A stretch of DNA of 28,454 bases. Source: an uncultured Oscillospiraceae bacterium (GTDB taxonomy: Bacteria > Bacillota > Clostridia > Oscillospirales > Acutalibacteraceae). Below are positions 6,708 through 14,992 of the stretch, piece by piece (within the stretch, counting starts at the first letter, position 1; the number at the start of each line of letters is the position of its first letter). The stretch lies in contig URED01000033.1 of the NCBI GenBank assembly GCA_900546785.1, positions 1 through 28,454 of the forward strand, read 5' to 3'. A program made the position numbers and the translations under genes. Below the pieces are notes generated by a model. The model worked only from the letters and a program-made list of their open reading frames with translations. It was not told the origin of the DNA and ran no database searches.

Positions 6708-6824
6708 TTATCCGAACGGCCAAGTAGTTGGATTATCATCAGTCGGTCCGCTTGTTGTTATAACATCAACCGTTTTAAATTCATTTATTTCGGTTTCCGG
6801 CTTTTCGTAATATTCCTTTTTCAT
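6708..6824 (-). CDS. 38-aa peptide with DVITTSG motif, between protease and lipoprotein
   Basis: This short frame begins MKKEYYEKPE and continues through EFKTVDVITTSG to a tail of Asp, Asn, Pro and Trp ending WPFG. It has no signal peptide. GAGGAGGTG, a near-perfect ribosome site, lies 5 nt before the ATG and is formed by the last codons and stop of the protease gene, so translation is coupled. The layout KPE...EF...DVITTSG followed by a variable polar tail resembles small peptides often annotated as hypothetical in gut Firmicutes, and resembles a leader-plus-core precursor. The family is not named here. The strong ribosome site and tight spacing on both sides are the main evidence that it is real. 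Confidence 0.75.
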   Translation of the reverse strand: MKKEYYEKPETEINEFKTVDVITTSGPTDDNPTTWPFG

Positions 6825-6826
6825 GA

Positions 6827-9800
6827 TCACACCTCCTCATATAGTTTTGCAAGCGTGTTCTTCGTGTTTTGATCTATTTCGTCATCCGCAAGAACGGCGT
6901 TTGCAACCTGGTTGAAGCTGCGTGTTGTAACATCGGAGTAGAAGTATCTGCCGTCTATCTTAACATACGCTCTTGCCGTTACTTCCGTATCATAGGACGC
7001 CTGCGGAATATCCGTAAACACAAGATTAAACGTTGTTGTCTCGTCCTCATGCGTTAAGCGGTTGTATGCAACAAGTTGCAATACGCTTTCACCGTCTATC
7101 TGTTCAACCGTCAGGTCATTTCCGTCCTGCTCACCGGCGGCATAGACAAAGCCATATTCCTCAACCTCTTTTTTCTGCGTATCATAGAATGAATAGCCGA
7201 ACCTCAGACCGGCATCGGTAACCCTTATTGATCCGCCCATAGCGTTAACATCAATAAATTCAAGACCGTTTGATTCTGCATATTTCTCTCCGTATGAACC
7301 TTTATCACCTTGAATTGTCAACGTTGTATTTTGGGGCACATAAGTGCAGTTTGTTAATTTATCAGATACCACAACTACAGCATTTTCTGTCACAGGCAGA
7401 CTTTCAGCCGTTTCAAGTTCAGGAGCGTAAAGATAATTTACACCGCTCTCATACAATGCGTTTTCTCCTATTGTTTTAAGATTAGGCAAATCAAGCTCAG
7501 TAAGTCCGCTTGTATAAGCCAAGGTTTCATCTGATAAAGTTTTCAGTATTGGCGCATATATAGTTTTTAAATTTGTATTTTGTGCATAAGTATCATTCCA
7601 AGTACTATATGAAGCAAAAACCTTATTTCCCATTGTTTCCAAGTTTGGAGCATACAATTCACTTGCAGTACTGTTAACAAACACTTCATCACCCAAAACT
7701 TTTAGTGAATCAAATTGGATATTTCCTAACGAATATGTGTCATAGAATGCCTGATAACCAATCTGCTTGACCTTTGGCATATTTATATCAGACAGCATAT
7801 AACAGCACATAAAGGTTTGCTCTGGTGTATTTTGAAGTTTGGGCAAATCTATCTTCGTTAAAGTTGAACACCATTCGAAATTACATTTACCATCCATTCT
7901 TAAAAGGTTTGGCAATGAAATCTTTCTTAGATTGTCACAGTATGCAAAGCCCATGTCACCCATAATTTCAACGTTAGGCGCATAAACATCCCTTAAAAAC
8001 CAGCAGTTTTCAAAAGCGCTACTTTGAAGTTCAACCGCGCTGTCAAGTTGCACCTCTTCTAAACGATAACAATTATTAAACACTGAATTGGGTGCAACAT
8101 TAAGAGACGGCATTTTTACTTTTGTTAAATATTTATTCTCACTAAATGAGGCATAACCGGCATAAGTCAGTTTCGGCAGATCAAGTTCGAACAAATTTGA
8201 ATAATTCAAGCCTAAATCTTCAATTTTCTCGATATTTGGCGCATTTAAATAAACCAGAGGAGTACTCAGACCGGCTTCGCCGATGATTTTAAGACCCGGT
8301 GCAGTAAAATATCTGAGTATGAAACTGAAAAAAGCATAGTCTTCAATTTCCTTGACGGTATTTGGAAGAACAATTCCGAGAAGATGTTCTGATATATCCC
8401 ATGCCTGCTGCGATTCTTCCATTTCTGCCGGATCAAAGTCATCATAAAACGCGTATTCTGCTACGCCTTTAACTGTTGTACCGTTTATCGTTTCAGGAAC
8501 GATAATTTCATTTTTTTCGCCCGTATATCCTGTTATATATCCTCTATCGTCTATGGTGAAGTCGCTTTCATCAGCATAATATTCCATTTTGTACACTGCT
8601 GATGACGAAACACTTTTTGTTTTTCCGTCACTATAAGCAACAGCACGAATAGAGGTTGTTGATGAAACGGTCAAAGGCTCGGTATACAGTTCAGAGCGTT
8701 CCGCCGTTGGATAAGAGCCGTCAGTTGTGTAATAGATTTCTGCACCCGTATCAGAAGATAGTGAAAGTTCAAATTCATCATGGTAAGTTCCTGATGATAC
8801 GGAAAATTCCGGTGCGGAGCAAACCTCATCCATTCCCACAATCTTCTGCATTTGTGGCATACCGTAGCCGTAATACAGATCTTCCGATTCTGCTTTTTCA
8901 CCTAAATTACCGAAAGTAAAGCCAGACAATGAACTGTCTTTTATTTCAACATCTCTTAAATAAGGGCTTGAATAAGCGAGGTCATTTTTTGTAACACACG
9001 AATCTATTAGGACCTGTTTAATCTCTTCTACAGAATAATCCGGATATATGGTTAATGCCGCCGCGCTTGCCGCGGCTATAAATGGAGCAGCAAAGGAAGT
9101 GCCGTTTACATACTGCGGTTCATCAAGCGAAGCATTATATCCGTAAACCTCTACCTGATAACCCGGCGCCACAAAATCAATCTCCTCTCCGTAATTGGAA
9201 AGATAGCAGGGATTGCCTCTATAGTCTATAGCGCCAACGGTAAACACTTCGTCCATATTCGCAGGATAGTAATACTCAGCATCATCATTGTCATTCCCTG
9301 CCGCTACTACACAGATTACGCCGTTGCTGTATGCATCCTGAATTGCTTCTTTAATCAAAGAAGGTGTTTCGCCAATTCCATTCAGGCTTAGATTGATTAT
9401 ACCCGCGCCGTCTTCAACTGCTTTCTGAATAGATGCAGATATGGCAGAAACTGTACCGTATCCATCTCTGTTCATTGCTTTGTAGCCGATGATATTCACA
9501 TTGGAAGCGGTATTATCAAGTAAGATGCTGGTAATATGAGAGCCATGATATACACTGGAAGGGCTTCCTACATCTGCCTGCGCAGTCTCTTCCTCTCCCG
9601 TATCACTGAGATTTATACCTGAATCAATAACACGGTTCGTAGATTGAAAATCTACTTTATGAAAGTTAATTCCTGTATCAATTAATGCAATATTAATTTC
9701 CGGTGCATCTATCGTTTCAAGATATTGCTTTGCATACTTACTGCCAAGCATGTCTGCGCCGTAAGAAAAGGTTTCATCCGCATTATATGAAGAACTTTGA

Positions 9801-9892
9801 CTTTCAACGATTCCGTCCGTTTCAGCCCATTTAACATAATTTAGGGAATCATAATATTTAAGGGCGCCGGCTGCTTCTTCCGCTGTTTCGTA
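6827..9892 (-). CDS. Giant subtilisin-like (S8) serine protease with chitobiase-like and leucine-rich repeats, part downstream of an in-frame TAG
   Basis: Counted from the first internal ATG (9751), the S8 triad is complete: Asp25 in ALIDTGI, His69 in YHGSH and Ser219 in NGTSFAAP, with the oxyanion Asn in AAGND. A chitobiase/beta-hexosaminidase C-terminal-like domain follows (AEIYYTTDGSYPT, about 310-390). Then come roughly ten BspA-type leucine-rich repeats (IVLPNTVKEIEDYAF, LTKIDLPKL; about 400-790) and a beta-rich C-terminal domain. The frame is open for 47 codons upstream of that ATG, reading as an I9-like prodomain end (YETAEEAAGALKYYDS), until a TAG at 9893-9895. The same frame continues beyond that TAG into the signal peptide. 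Without readthrough the protease would lack its signal peptide, so the gene is either a recent pseudogene or recoded. It is the first gene of an operon with the 38-aa peptide and lipoprotein. Confidence 0.85.
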   Translation of the reverse strand, partial: YETAEEAAGALKYYDSLNYVKWAETDGIVESQSSSYNADETFSYGADMLGSKYAKQYLETIDAPEINIALIDTGINFHKVDFQSTNRVIDSGINLSDTGEEETAQADVGSPSSVYHGSHITSILLDNTASNVNIIGYKAMNRDGYGTVSAISASIQKAVEDGAGIINLSLNGIGETPSLIKEAIQDAYSNGVICVVAAGNDNDDAEYYYPANMDEVFTVGAIDYRGNPCYLSNYGEEIDFVAPGYQVEVYGYNASLDEPQYVNGTSFAAPFIAAASAAALTIYPDYSVEEIKQVLIDSCVTKNDLAYSSPYLRDVEIKDSSLSGFTFGNLGEKAESEDLYYGYGMPQMQKIVGMDEVCSAPEFSVSSGTYHDEFELSLSSDTGAEIYYTTDGSYPTAERSELYTEPLTVSSTTSIRAVAYSDGKTKSVSSSAVYKMEYYADESDFTIDDRGYITGYTGEKNEIIVPETINGTTVKGVAEYAFYDDFDPAEMEESQQAWDISEHLLGIVLPNTVKEIEDYAFFSFILRYFTAPGLKIIGEAGLSTPLVYLNAPNIEKIEDLGLNYSNLFELDLPKLTYAGYASFSENKYLTKVKMPSLNVAPNSVFNNCYRLEEVQLDSAVELQSSAFENCWFLRDVYAPNVEIMGDMGFAYCDNLRKISLPNLLRMDGKCNFEWCSTLTKIDLPKLQNTPEQTFMCCYMLSDINMPKVKQIGYQAFYDTYSLGNIQFDSLKVLGDEVFVNSTASELYAPNLETMGNKVFASYSTWNDTYAQNTNLKTIYAPILKTLSDETLAYTSGLTELDLPNLKTIGENALYESGVNYLYAPELETAESLPVTENAVVVVSDKLTNCTYVPQNTTLTIQGDKGSYGEKYAESNGLEFIDVNAMGGSIRVTDAGLRFGYSFYDTQKKEVEEYGFVYAAGEQDGNDLTVEQIDGESVLQLVAYNRLTHEDETTTFNLVFTDIPQASYDTEVTARAYVKIDGRYFYSDVTTRSFNQVANAVLADDEIDQNTKNTLAKLYEEV

Positions 9893-10156
9893 CTAATAAA
9901 TGTACACATCATCCGTACCATTTATCTTTTCAGCGCTGCCATAAGTTTCCGGCTCAATATTTGCCTTAACAATGACACGGCTGGCGGCGGAATCTTCAAT
10001 GCTTTTATCCTCTTCCGCCTCCTCTTGATACAATTCCGATAATTCATCCACAACTGTATCAACTGCCGCGCCCGTATCGGCAAACACCGGGAAAGCGGTA
10101 CTCAGTGAAGTTACGATCATCGTTAACGCTAACAATAAACTTATGGACTTTTTCAT
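9893..10156 (-). CDS. Signal peptide and prodomain start of the giant S8 protease, cut off by TAG
   Basis: An 87-codon frame starts at the ATG 10154-10156, with AAGGGGTG upstream, and encodes a classical signal peptide (MKKSISLLLALTMIVTSL, cleavage likely after PVFA). A charged, Glu-rich propeptide follows and ends ...DDVYIY-stop. The codon after Tyr is TAG (9893-9895). The next codons continue in the same frame with typical prodomain sequence, so this is one gene of 1109 codons interrupted once. A single C-to-T change from CAG would explain it. A longer frame upstream to 10312 is rejected because it lacks a ribosome site and would bury the signal peptide. Confidence 0.75.
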   Translation of the reverse strand: MKKSISLLLALTMIVTSLSTAFPVFADTGAAVDTVVDELSELYQEEAEEDKSIEDSAASRVIVKANIEPETYGSAEKINGTDDVYIY

Positions 10157-10349
10157 AACCAACACCCCTTTATTAAACAAATTCTTTAAAAAGTTAAAAT
10201 ATCCCAACTTTATTAAAGCAGAAACACGGGGACTTGCCAATCGCTTTGCATAAAACGGTATATCGCAATACGAAACAGGGAAAATATTTAAAGCTTTCGC
10301 GCGAAGCTGCAATGAGTATTAATAATCTTAAAACTTATATAAAAAACTG

Positions 10350-10378
10350 TTGTAATTATGGGCTTGAAGTGGTAAAAT
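10350..10378 (+). promoter_or_regulatory. Promoter of the carboxyltransferase operon
   Basis: The -35 TTGTAA (10350-10355) and -10 TAAAAT (10373-10378) are separated by 17 nt, about 55 nt before the start codon. The rest of the 10157-10432 intergenic region shows no gene and presumably also holds the divergent protease promoter, which I could not place. Confidence 0.55.
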
Positions 10379-10432
10379 ACCAAAGAATGGATAAATATAT
10401 TCATAACAAAGTTTAATAAGGAGGATATTCGT

Positions 10433-11752
10433 GTGAGTGAACTTGCAATAAAAGATACCGAAGCGCGTAAAAGGCTCGTTTCACTGTTTGACGAAGGTAT
10501 TTTTACCGAGATAGACGCTTTTGCAAAATCGTCAAACGGCGATGTAGAGGCAGCCGCCGGTTTCGGTACCGTAAACGGAGCTCCCGTATATGCGTTTTCA
10601 CAGGATGTGTCGGTAAACGGCGGTTCCGTAAGCGTTGCTCAGTGTGCGAAAATCAAAAAGATCTATGATCTGGCTGCAAAAACGGGCTGCCCCGTTGTTG
10701 GTATCTATGATTCCAACGGCATGAGCCTCAAAGAGGGCTTTGAAGGGCTTTCCGCTTACGGAGAGATCGTTAAGGCGTCTACCCGTGTTTCGGGCGTTGT
10801 GCCGCAGATCTCCGTCATAGCCGGCGCGGCTGTAGGCACTACGGCGCTTATCGCCGGTATGGCAGATGTTGTTGTTGCCGTTAAAGACGCGGATTTCTAT
10901 GTTACCGCTCCGTCTGAAATAACGGCGGAGGAATGCGCCAAAGAGGGTACGGTGGATATTCTTGCGGATGATTTTGATTCGGCAGTAAATGCCGTAAAGG
11001 AACTGATAACGCTGATTCCCTCAAATAATCTGAGCATTCCGCCCGTATATGATTTTACAGATCCTGCGTCTGCGGCAGATACCGGTGCAACGGCTTCTCA
11101 GATCATTGCCGCGTGTGCAGATGAGGGTTCCGTTCTTGAGCTGAAAGCGCTTTATGCGCAGAATTGCATAACCGCGCTTGCAACGGTTGCCGGTTCTACG
11201 GTCGGCTTTATCGGGTATGACGGCAAATCCGTGTGCCCGTCCTGCGCCTATAAGGCGGAGGCTTTTGTTAAGCTGTGTGACGCTTTCAATATCCCGGTAG
11301 TAACACTGCTCAATGCAGACGGCCTGCGCAAAGAGCGTGAAAATCAAATGCTCACCGCGGCTGAAAAGCTTACCGCCGCATACGCTTCGGCAACCTGCCC
11401 CAAGCTTTCCGTAATTACGGGCAACGCCGTGGGCGCCGCGTATATCATGCTTGCCGGCAGAGGCTCCAATGCGGATCTTGTTTATGCGTGGGATACTTCA
11501 GTAGTTTCTCCGCTGGATACAAAAGCAGCCGTTGCTTTCCTTTATAATGACAGGCTTGCAAACGGCGAAAACAGGGAAGCGCTTGAAAAAGAGTATGAGG
11601 ATACCCTCGCGTCTCCGTTTACTGCCGCAGCCTGCGGCGCGGTGGACGATGTATTCGTCCCTGCCGAAACAAGGGCTAAGATCATTGCCGCGCTCGATGT
11701 GCTGGCAGGCAAAAGGGAAACCACCCTTCCAAGAAAACATTCTGTTAAATAA
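10433..11752 (+). CDS. Carboxyltransferase subunit (transcarboxylase 12S / MmdA / PccB-like)
   Basis: The 439 residues cover both halves of the crotonase-like carboxyltransferase fold that moves CO2 between biotin and an acyl-CoA. Family marks are GFGTVNGAPVYAF and VNGGSVS near residues 64-85, KLCDAFNIPVVTLL near 280, YAWDTSVVSP near 350 and the PRKH ending. It is shorter than typical PccB or MmdA (about 510). The paired glycines of both oxyanion regions are altered: AVGTTA and AVGAAY instead of the usual GG pairs. The start is GTG with AAGGAGG 8 nt upstream. It is the first of three genes with a biotin carrier and an OadA/5S-type subunit, so it probably hands carboxyl groups to or from that carrier. 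The acyl-CoA substrate cannot be told from sequence. Confidence 0.85.
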   Translation: MSELAIKDTEARKRLVSLFDEGIFTEIDAFAKSSNGDVEAAAGFGTVNGAPVYAFSQDVSVNGGSVSVAQCAKIKKIYDLAAKTGCPVVGIYDSNGMSLKEGFEGLSAYGEIVKASTRVSGVVPQISVIAGAAVGTTALIAGMADVVVAVKDADFYVTAPSEITAEECAKEGTVDILADDFDSAVNAVKELITLIPSNNLSIPPVYDFTDPASAADTGATASQIIAACADEGSVLELKALYAQNCITALATVAGSTVGFIGYDGKSVCPSCAYKAEAFVKLCDAFNIPVVTLLNADGLRKERENQMLTAAEKLTAAYASATCPKLSVITGNAVGAAYIMLAGRGSNADLVYAWDTSVVSPLDTKAAVAFLYNDRLANGENREALEKEYEDTLASPFTAAACGAVDDVFVPAETRAKIIAALDVLAGKRETTLPRKHSVK

Positions 11753-11771
11753 TCTCAGGAGGATATAAATT

Positions 11772-12209
11772 ATGAAAAGATATACTGTTACCGTAAACGG
11801 CGTTGCTTATGACGTTACCGTTGATGAATCAAACGGCGCACCTGTTGCAGCTCCCGTTGCAGCACCTGTTGCAGCACCTGTTGCAGCTCCCGTTGCAGCA
11901 CCTGCCGCAGCCCCGGCTCCTGCTCCCGCTGCTGCCGCCGCTCCCGCTCCGGCAGAGGAAAAGCCCGCAGCTCCGGCTCCCGCAGGTACGCAGGGCGCTG
12001 TTTCCGTAGACGCTCCCATGCCCGGAACCATTCTTGATGTTAAGACCTCAGTTGGTGCATCCGTTAATGCCGGCGATGTGCTCGTTATCCTTGAAGCCAT
12101 GAAGATGGAAAATGAGATCGTTGCGCCGCAGGCTGGCACGATTGCATCCGTTAATGTTTCCAAGGGAGACAGTGTTGAGGCCGGTCAGGTCATCATTACA
12201 ATGAACTGA
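11772..12209 (+). CDS. Biotin carboxyl carrier protein of the transcarboxylase/decarboxylase complex
   Basis: This 145-residue protein has three parts: a short N-terminal strand region ([17 protein letters not shown]), a long flexible Ala/Pro linker (about residues 23-70), and a biotinyl domain whose EAMKMEN motif supplies the biotinylated lysine. The swinging biotin arm carries CO2 between the two carboxyltransferase subunits encoded on either side. The linker is encoded by tandem 12-bp repeats. AGGAGG sits upstream, and the gap from the previous gene is 19 nt. The architecture matches the 1.3S subunit of transcarboxylase and the carrier (gamma/MmdC-like) of biotin-dependent decarboxylases. 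Confidence 0.93.
   Translation: MKRYTVTVNGVAYDVTVDESNGAPVAAPVAAPVAAPVAAPVAAPAAAPAPAPAAAAAPAPAEEKPAAPAPAGTQGAVSVDAPMPGTILDVKTSVGASVNAGDVLVILEAMKMENEIVAPQAGTIASVNVSKGDSVEAGQVIITMN
11838..11909 (+). repeat. Six tandem 12-bp repeats encoding the Ala-Pro-Val-Ala linker
   Basis: Six units of the type GCACCTGTTGCA / GCTCCCGTTGCA run head to tail in frame, giving five APVA blocks and one APAA. Such arrays can gain or lose units by slippage without breaking the frame, changing the reach of the biotin arm. Confidence 0.9.
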
Positions 12210-12291
12210 TCTCTTTACGGAATTTCTTTCGCGCCCCGCAAGGCTGCTGCCGGGCGCGCAGCTTGTTTAAATAAGCAGCCGGAAAGGCTAT

Positions 12292-13698
12292 GTGAATCAA
12301 ATGGCAAAAATCGGCATTACCGAAACCGTGCTCAGAGACGCGCATCAGTCCTTGATCGCGACCCGTATGAGAACGGATGAATTTGAGGGCATCCTGGAAA
12401 AAATGGATAAGATCGGTTACCATTCCCTCGAATGCTGGGGCGGCGCAACTTTTGATACCTGCCTCCGCTTTCTGGATGAAGATCCATGGGACAGATTACG
12501 TCTTATCCGTAAAAAATGCCCCAATACAAAGCTTCAGATGCTGTTCAGAGGTCAGAATATGCTCGGCTACCGCCATTATGCTGATGACCTTGTAGATTAT
12601 TTTGTAAAAAAGAGTATCGATAACGGCATTGATATTCTTCGTATATTTGACGCGCTCAATGACGTGCGCAATTTGGAAACGGCGATTAACGCCGCCAAGA
12701 AATACGGCGGCCACGTTCAGGCGGCTATCTCCTATACAACAGGCCCTGTTTTTGATATCGAGTATTACTGCAATTATGCAAAACAGCTTGAAAATGCAGG
12801 CGCTGATTCCATCTGTATCAAGGATATGGCAGGTCTGTTGACGCCTTACGGCACTTATGATCTTGTCAAAGCGCTTAAAGAGACTGTAAAGATCCCGATC
12901 CAGCTCCATTCCCACTATACCTCGGGTCTTGCCTCCATGGTGCACCTTAAGGGCATAGAGGCCGGCGTAGATGTTATAGATACTGCCATCAGCCCACTTG
13001 CAATGGGTACTTCTCATCCTGCAACCGAATCCATGGTGGCAGCGCTTCAGGGCACGCAGTATGACACAGGACTTGATCTGAAAGCGCTTACCGAGATTCG
13101 CGATTTCTTTAATCCGCTGCGTGAGAAATATATTGCAGAGGGTATGCTCAATCCCAAAATGCTCGGCGTAGACGCAAATACGCTTCTTTATCAGGTGCCC
13201 GGCGGCATGCTTTCCAATCTGCTCAGCCAGCTCAAGCAGGCAGGTAAGGAAGACAAGCTTGAAGAGGTGCTTGCAGAGGTTCCGCGCGTTCGTAAAGACA
13301 GCGGTTATCCGCCCCTTGTTACGCCTACTTCGCAGATCGTCGGCACACAGTCCGTTTTCAATGTTATCCTTGGCGAACGCTATAAGATGGTAACTAAGGA
13401 ATTCAAGGATATGGTTGCCGGCAGATACGGAAAAACGCCGTGCGAGATCGATCCCGATTTCAGAAAGAAGATCTGCGGCGACGAGGAGATCATCGATTGC
13501 CGCCCTGCCGATCTGCTCAAGCCGGAGCTTGATAAGTTCAGAGATGAGATCGCAGAGTATTACGAGCAGGAGGAAGATGTTCTTTCCTATGCGCAGTTCG
13601 GCGATGTTGCCGTTAAATTCTTCCAGAAGAGAAGAGATAAAAAATACGGGCTGGACGGAAAACATCAGGATTTTGAAAATAAAGTACATCCCGTTTGA
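12292..13698 (+). CDS. oadA: Oxaloacetate decarboxylase alpha / transcarboxylase 5S-type carboxyltransferase
   Basis: The 468-residue product is a TIM-barrel carboxyltransferase of the pyruvate/oxaloacetate type. Conserved marks are TETVLRDAHQSL with the metal-binding Asp, the GGATFD and LFRGQN loops, the lysine in CIKDMAG that is carbamylated in the family, and LHSHYTSG with metal-ligand histidines. A C-terminal carboxylase-associated domain follows (about 320-468). Unlike full-length OadA it has no biotin domain; that domain is encoded separately upstream. The start is GTG at 12292 with GGAAAGG close by; the ATG at 12301 is an alternative. With its two neighbours it can shuttle CO2 between pyruvate/oxaloacetate and an acyl-CoA. 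Neither a biotin carboxylase nor a sodium-pump beta subunit is encoded in the window. Confidence 0.92.
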   Translation: MNQMAKIGITETVLRDAHQSLIATRMRTDEFEGILEKMDKIGYHSLECWGGATFDTCLRFLDEDPWDRLRLIRKKCPNTKLQMLFRGQNMLGYRHYADDLVDYFVKKSIDNGIDILRIFDALNDVRNLETAINAAKKYGGHVQAAISYTTGPVFDIEYYCNYAKQLENAGADSICIKDMAGLLTPYGTYDLVKALKETVKIPIQLHSHYTSGLASMVHLKGIEAGVDVIDTAISPLAMGTSHPATESMVAALQGTQYDTGLDLKALTEIRDFFNPLREKYIAEGMLNPKMLGVDANTLLYQVPGGMLSNLLSQLKQAGKEDKLEEVLAEVPRVRKDSGYPPLVTPTSQIVGTQSVFNVILGERYKMVTKEFKDMVAGRYGKTPCEIDPDFRKKICGDEEIIDCRPADLLKPELDKFRDEIAEYYEQEEDVLSYAQFGDVAVKFFQKRRDKKYGLDGKHQDFENKVHPV

Positions 13699-13710
13699 TG
13701 TGTAAAAAAA

Positions 13711-13744
13711 GCGCGCTCCGATTTGCACGGAGCGCGTATTTTTT
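13711..13744 (+). terminator. Rho-independent terminator after the carboxyltransferase operon
   Basis: A 10-bp GC-rich stem (GCGCGCTCCG with CGGAGCGCGT, one wobble pair) with loop ATTTGCA is flanked by an A run and followed by six T, 12 nt after the stop codon. Confidence 0.9.
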
Positions 13745-13777
13745 GGCGTTTTTGCTCCTTTTTATTTGCTTTAGTTG

Positions 13778-13806
13778 TTGACGATTTTGCCTTTAGGTGC
13801 TATAAT
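13778..13806 (+). promoter_or_regulatory. Strong sigma-A promoter of the epimerase-like gene
   Basis: TTGACG (13778-13783), a 17-nt spacer and a perfect TATAAT (13801-13806) lie 46 nt before the start codon, right after the previous operon terminator. Confidence 0.85.
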
Positions 13807-13851
13807 CTTTTTATAAACTTTTTATAAATTAATACATGGGGGTACATTGTA

Positions 13852-14895
13852 ATGAAAGTACTTATGATTGGCGGTACAGGCCTTCTCGGTTCTGCCGCTG
13901 CGCAGATTTTTGTAGACCGCGGAAATGAGATCAAAACGCTCGCTCTTCCGCCTCTTCCGGAGGGCGCTCCGCTTCCTAAAGAGATGGAGATCGTTTTTCA
14001 GGATGCCAATAAGCTTTCCGATGATGAAATGATCGAAATGATGAAGGGCTATGATATGTTCGTTTTCGCTACCGGCGTAGACGAAAGAGTTGAATTTCCG
14101 GCGCCGGTTTATGATTATTATTATAAGTATAATATTGCACCGCTGGAGAGATATCTGCCTCTTGCTAAAAAAGCAGGCATGAAAGGCGCTGTTGTATGCG
14201 GTTCCTATTTCGCTTGGCTTGCCAAGGAGCGCCCGGATATGAAGCTTACAGAGAAGCATCCTTATATCAAGAGCCGTATTGAGCAGGAAAAGGTTTGTGA
14301 AAAATATTCCGCTCCCGATTTTCAGGTAGGCGTTTTGGAGCTTCCTTACATATTCGGCACGCAGCCGGGCAGAAAGCCGGTTTGGGTAATCCTTATCGAG
14401 CAGCTTCAGAGATTTGAAAAAATGCCCTTTACAATGTATCCGGCAGGCGGTACCGCAATGCTTACCGTTCGTCAGGTAGGCGAGGCTATGGTAGGCGCCG
14501 CAGAGCAGGCTTATGAGGCTGCTTCTAAGGGCGAGGGCAAGTTCCGCGCCTACGGCATCTCCTGCTATAACTACACTTGGCGTAAATTCCTTAAGATCGT
14601 TTACAGAGCAATGGACGGTATTCCGGATAGAAAGATCGTGGATTGCCCCAAATGGGCTTTCCAGGCATTCGGTCTTGTTATGCGCAAGGATTACGCAAAG
14701 AGAAATGTTGATTCCGGTATAGATCCGGTAGGTCTTGCAGAGATCATGGGCATGAACCTTTTCATCCCGCTTGATGATTGTAAAGAGCTCGGATGTACGC
14801 CGGACGATATCGAAAAGGCGATCTTTGATTCCATCAAGCTTTCCAAAGATTCTTTTGAGGGCAAGGCAAAGCTTGTTGAGATGAAAGGCGAATAA
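13852..14895 (+). CDS. NAD(P)-binding epimerase/dehydratase-family protein (extended SDR-like)
   Basis: The 347-residue protein opens with a Rossmann dinucleotide motif (MIGGTGLLGS, GxxGxxG) and follows the extended short-chain dehydrogenase layout. The usual YxxxK catalytic pair appears to be changed: the candidate site is PYIKSR, so it may be an atypical member or a binding protein rather than a classical sugar epimerase. A nearby VVCGSYF could give the catalytic serine. The C-terminal half is family-specific. GGGGGT lies 8 nt before the ATG. It is a single-gene unit between two terminators with its own strong promoter, which suggests high, housekeeping-like expression. The substrate is not predictable. 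Confidence 0.8.
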   Translation: MKVLMIGGTGLLGSAAAQIFVDRGNEIKTLALPPLPEGAPLPKEMEIVFQDANKLSDDEMIEMMKGYDMFVFATGVDERVEFPAPVYDYYYKYNIAPLERYLPLAKKAGMKGAVVCGSYFAWLAKERPDMKLTEKHPYIKSRIEQEKVCEKYSAPDFQVGVLELPYIFGTQPGRKPVWVILIEQLQRFEKMPFTMYPAGGTAMLTVRQVGEAMVGAAEQAYEAASKGEGKFRAYGISCYNYTWRKFLKIVYRAMDGIPDRKIVDCPKWAFQAFGLVMRKDYAKRNVDSGIDPVGLAEIMGMNLFIPLDDCKELGCTPDDIEKAIFDSIKLSKDSFEGKAKLVEMKGE

Positions 14896-14920
14896 TATTA
14901 TTATAAATATATTGCTAAAA

Positions 14921-14949
14921 CGGCTGAGCATTGTCTCAGCCGCTTTTTT
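14921..14949 (+). terminator. Rho-independent terminator after the epimerase-like gene
   Basis: The stem CGGCTGAG/CTCAGCCG with loop CATTGT is followed by CTTTTTT. A second small inverted repeat (TATGCTA/TAGCATA, 14949-14967) follows directly and may be a binding site for the next gene. Confidence 0.9.
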
Positions 14950-14992
14950 ATGCTAAAATATAGCATATTTTAATTTTTTTCAGAATTTTTTA

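Noticed and set aside
10157..10312. N-terminal extension of the protease signal-peptide frame up to 10312
   Set aside because: It would place 52 charged and mixed residues before a normal signal peptide and has no ribosome site, while the ATG at 10156 has AAGGGGTG.
11838..11909. CRISPR-like or mobile repeat array
   Set aside because: The units are 12 bp, contiguous and in frame with the biotin carrier linker; there are no spacers.
12496..13728. 410-codon minus-strand frame opposite the OadA-type gene, and a similar 369-codon frame at 13822-14931
   Set aside because: The plus-strand genes have full family motifs, promoters and ribosome sites. The opposite frames are Cys/Ile/Arg-rich antisense shadows.
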